The position numbers and the translations under genes were made by a program. Below the pieces are notes generated by a model. It made no database searches, was not told the DNA's origin, and saw nothing but the letters and a program-made list of their open reading frames with translations. From Diprion similis (taxonomy: Eukaryota; Arthropoda; Insecta; Hymenoptera; Diprionidae), in NCBI RefSeq assembly GCF_021155765.1, contig NC_060106.1:18378031-18442030 (forward strand): a stretch of 64,000 nt of DNA, in the 5' to 3' direction. Positions 63,701-64,000 of the stretch are shown piece after piece. Every line of letters starts with the position of its first letter. Position 1 is the first letter of the stretch.

Positions 63701-64000
63701 TCGAGCGGAATAAAATCAACAATATGGCCGCCATCGGCACGCTTGAGATTTTATTTCAGTTGTATAATCGCTTCCCGGATTTGACATTTGTCAATCGCAG
63801 TTTCACGCCGAACAAAATAACGGCAAGAATGGTTTAATTGCTCGTTTAACGTTCGGTGAAGCTGTAAAAACTGATAATTTAGCTTATGAAATTAGGACGC
63901 GCGCGCGCACGTGTGATACACAAATTAACAACCATTATTCCATTTTCCAGGAAAAATCTGCCGCCGTAGCAACCCCACCGACGGAATTGGAAATCAAGGA
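57708..64000 (+). CDS. Cordon-bleu-like protein, N-terminal exons (runs off the window)
   Basis: Exons: 57708-57910, 61664-61728, 61913-62162, 62446-62562, 63054-63333, 63951-64000 and beyond; all phases join. The protein opens with MSRPRRPSVSIHDYPEDLNP, then FWTFGRSKKKRSNSFSVKS, a proline-rich RPIPPPRLARDQQEFEEAFG, an acidic stretch, and RKKRRAPQPPQRKES. The order FxxFxRSKKKR followed by KKRRAPxPP is shared with vertebrate COBLL1/COBL, where KRAP motifs follow the ubiquitin-like Cobl domain; those proteins nucleate or bundle actin through C-terminal WH2 domains. Here the start lies directly before the RSKKKR motif, so no N-terminal ubiquitin-like domain is encoded by this start. WH2 motifs would be right of the window. 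The family call is inferred from short motifs only. Everything seen is low-complexity and charged. Confidence 0.55.
57911..61663 (+). other. First coding intron of the Cordon-bleu-like gene, 3.75 kb
   Basis: No separate gene recognised. Contains short (CA)n at 59491-59506 and (TG)n near 59730, and a few AT-rich stretches. Confidence 0.55.

Overview
The window is eukaryotic and most probably an insect. The genes are split into many short exons with GT-AG introns. Core promoters have a TATA box about 30 bp upstream of a TCAGT-type initiator. The gene families (insect-type secreted laccases, an NPR-like receptor guanylate cyclase, TACC, PNPLA8) fit an insect. A hymenopteran (sawfly or wasp) is my guess, but nothing in the sequence proves it. 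All gene models below were built by hand from splice sites and reading phase.

Left third (1-21.2 kb): a tandem segmental duplication. Each unit carries a small, apparently secreted two-exon gene on + and an eight-exon laccase on -. Unit 1 (1-~5.6 kb, entering from the left) holds laccase 1 (5506 to 2710). Unit 2 (~7.3-19.4 kb) holds the complete small gene (7370-7757) and laccase 2 (19295 to 16488). Both laccases come out at 660 residues with every copper ligand. Unit 2 is about 6.26 kb longer because a 312-bp satellite of 20 monomers (about 9.45-15.6 kb) sits where unit 1 has one diverged monomer. Laccase fragments at 19.8-21.2 kb show that the cluster once had more copies.

Middle (22.5-43 kb): an 18-exon receptor guanylate cyclase of the natriuretic-peptide-receptor type on - (37188 to 22527, 1114 residues), with two large 5' introns. 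It is followed by the C-terminal exons of a TACC coiled-coil gene, also on - (40997 to 39416).

Right (43-64 kb): PNPLA8 (iPLA2-gamma) on + (43597-47753, 644 residues) with a clear CRE/TATA/initiator promoter. About 9.8 kb without a recognisable gene follows. Then come the first six coding exons of a Cordon-bleu-like actin-regulator gene on + that runs off the right edge. The genes from 22 kb onward show no evident functional link to one another. The laccase and small-gene pairs look like a co-duplicating module.
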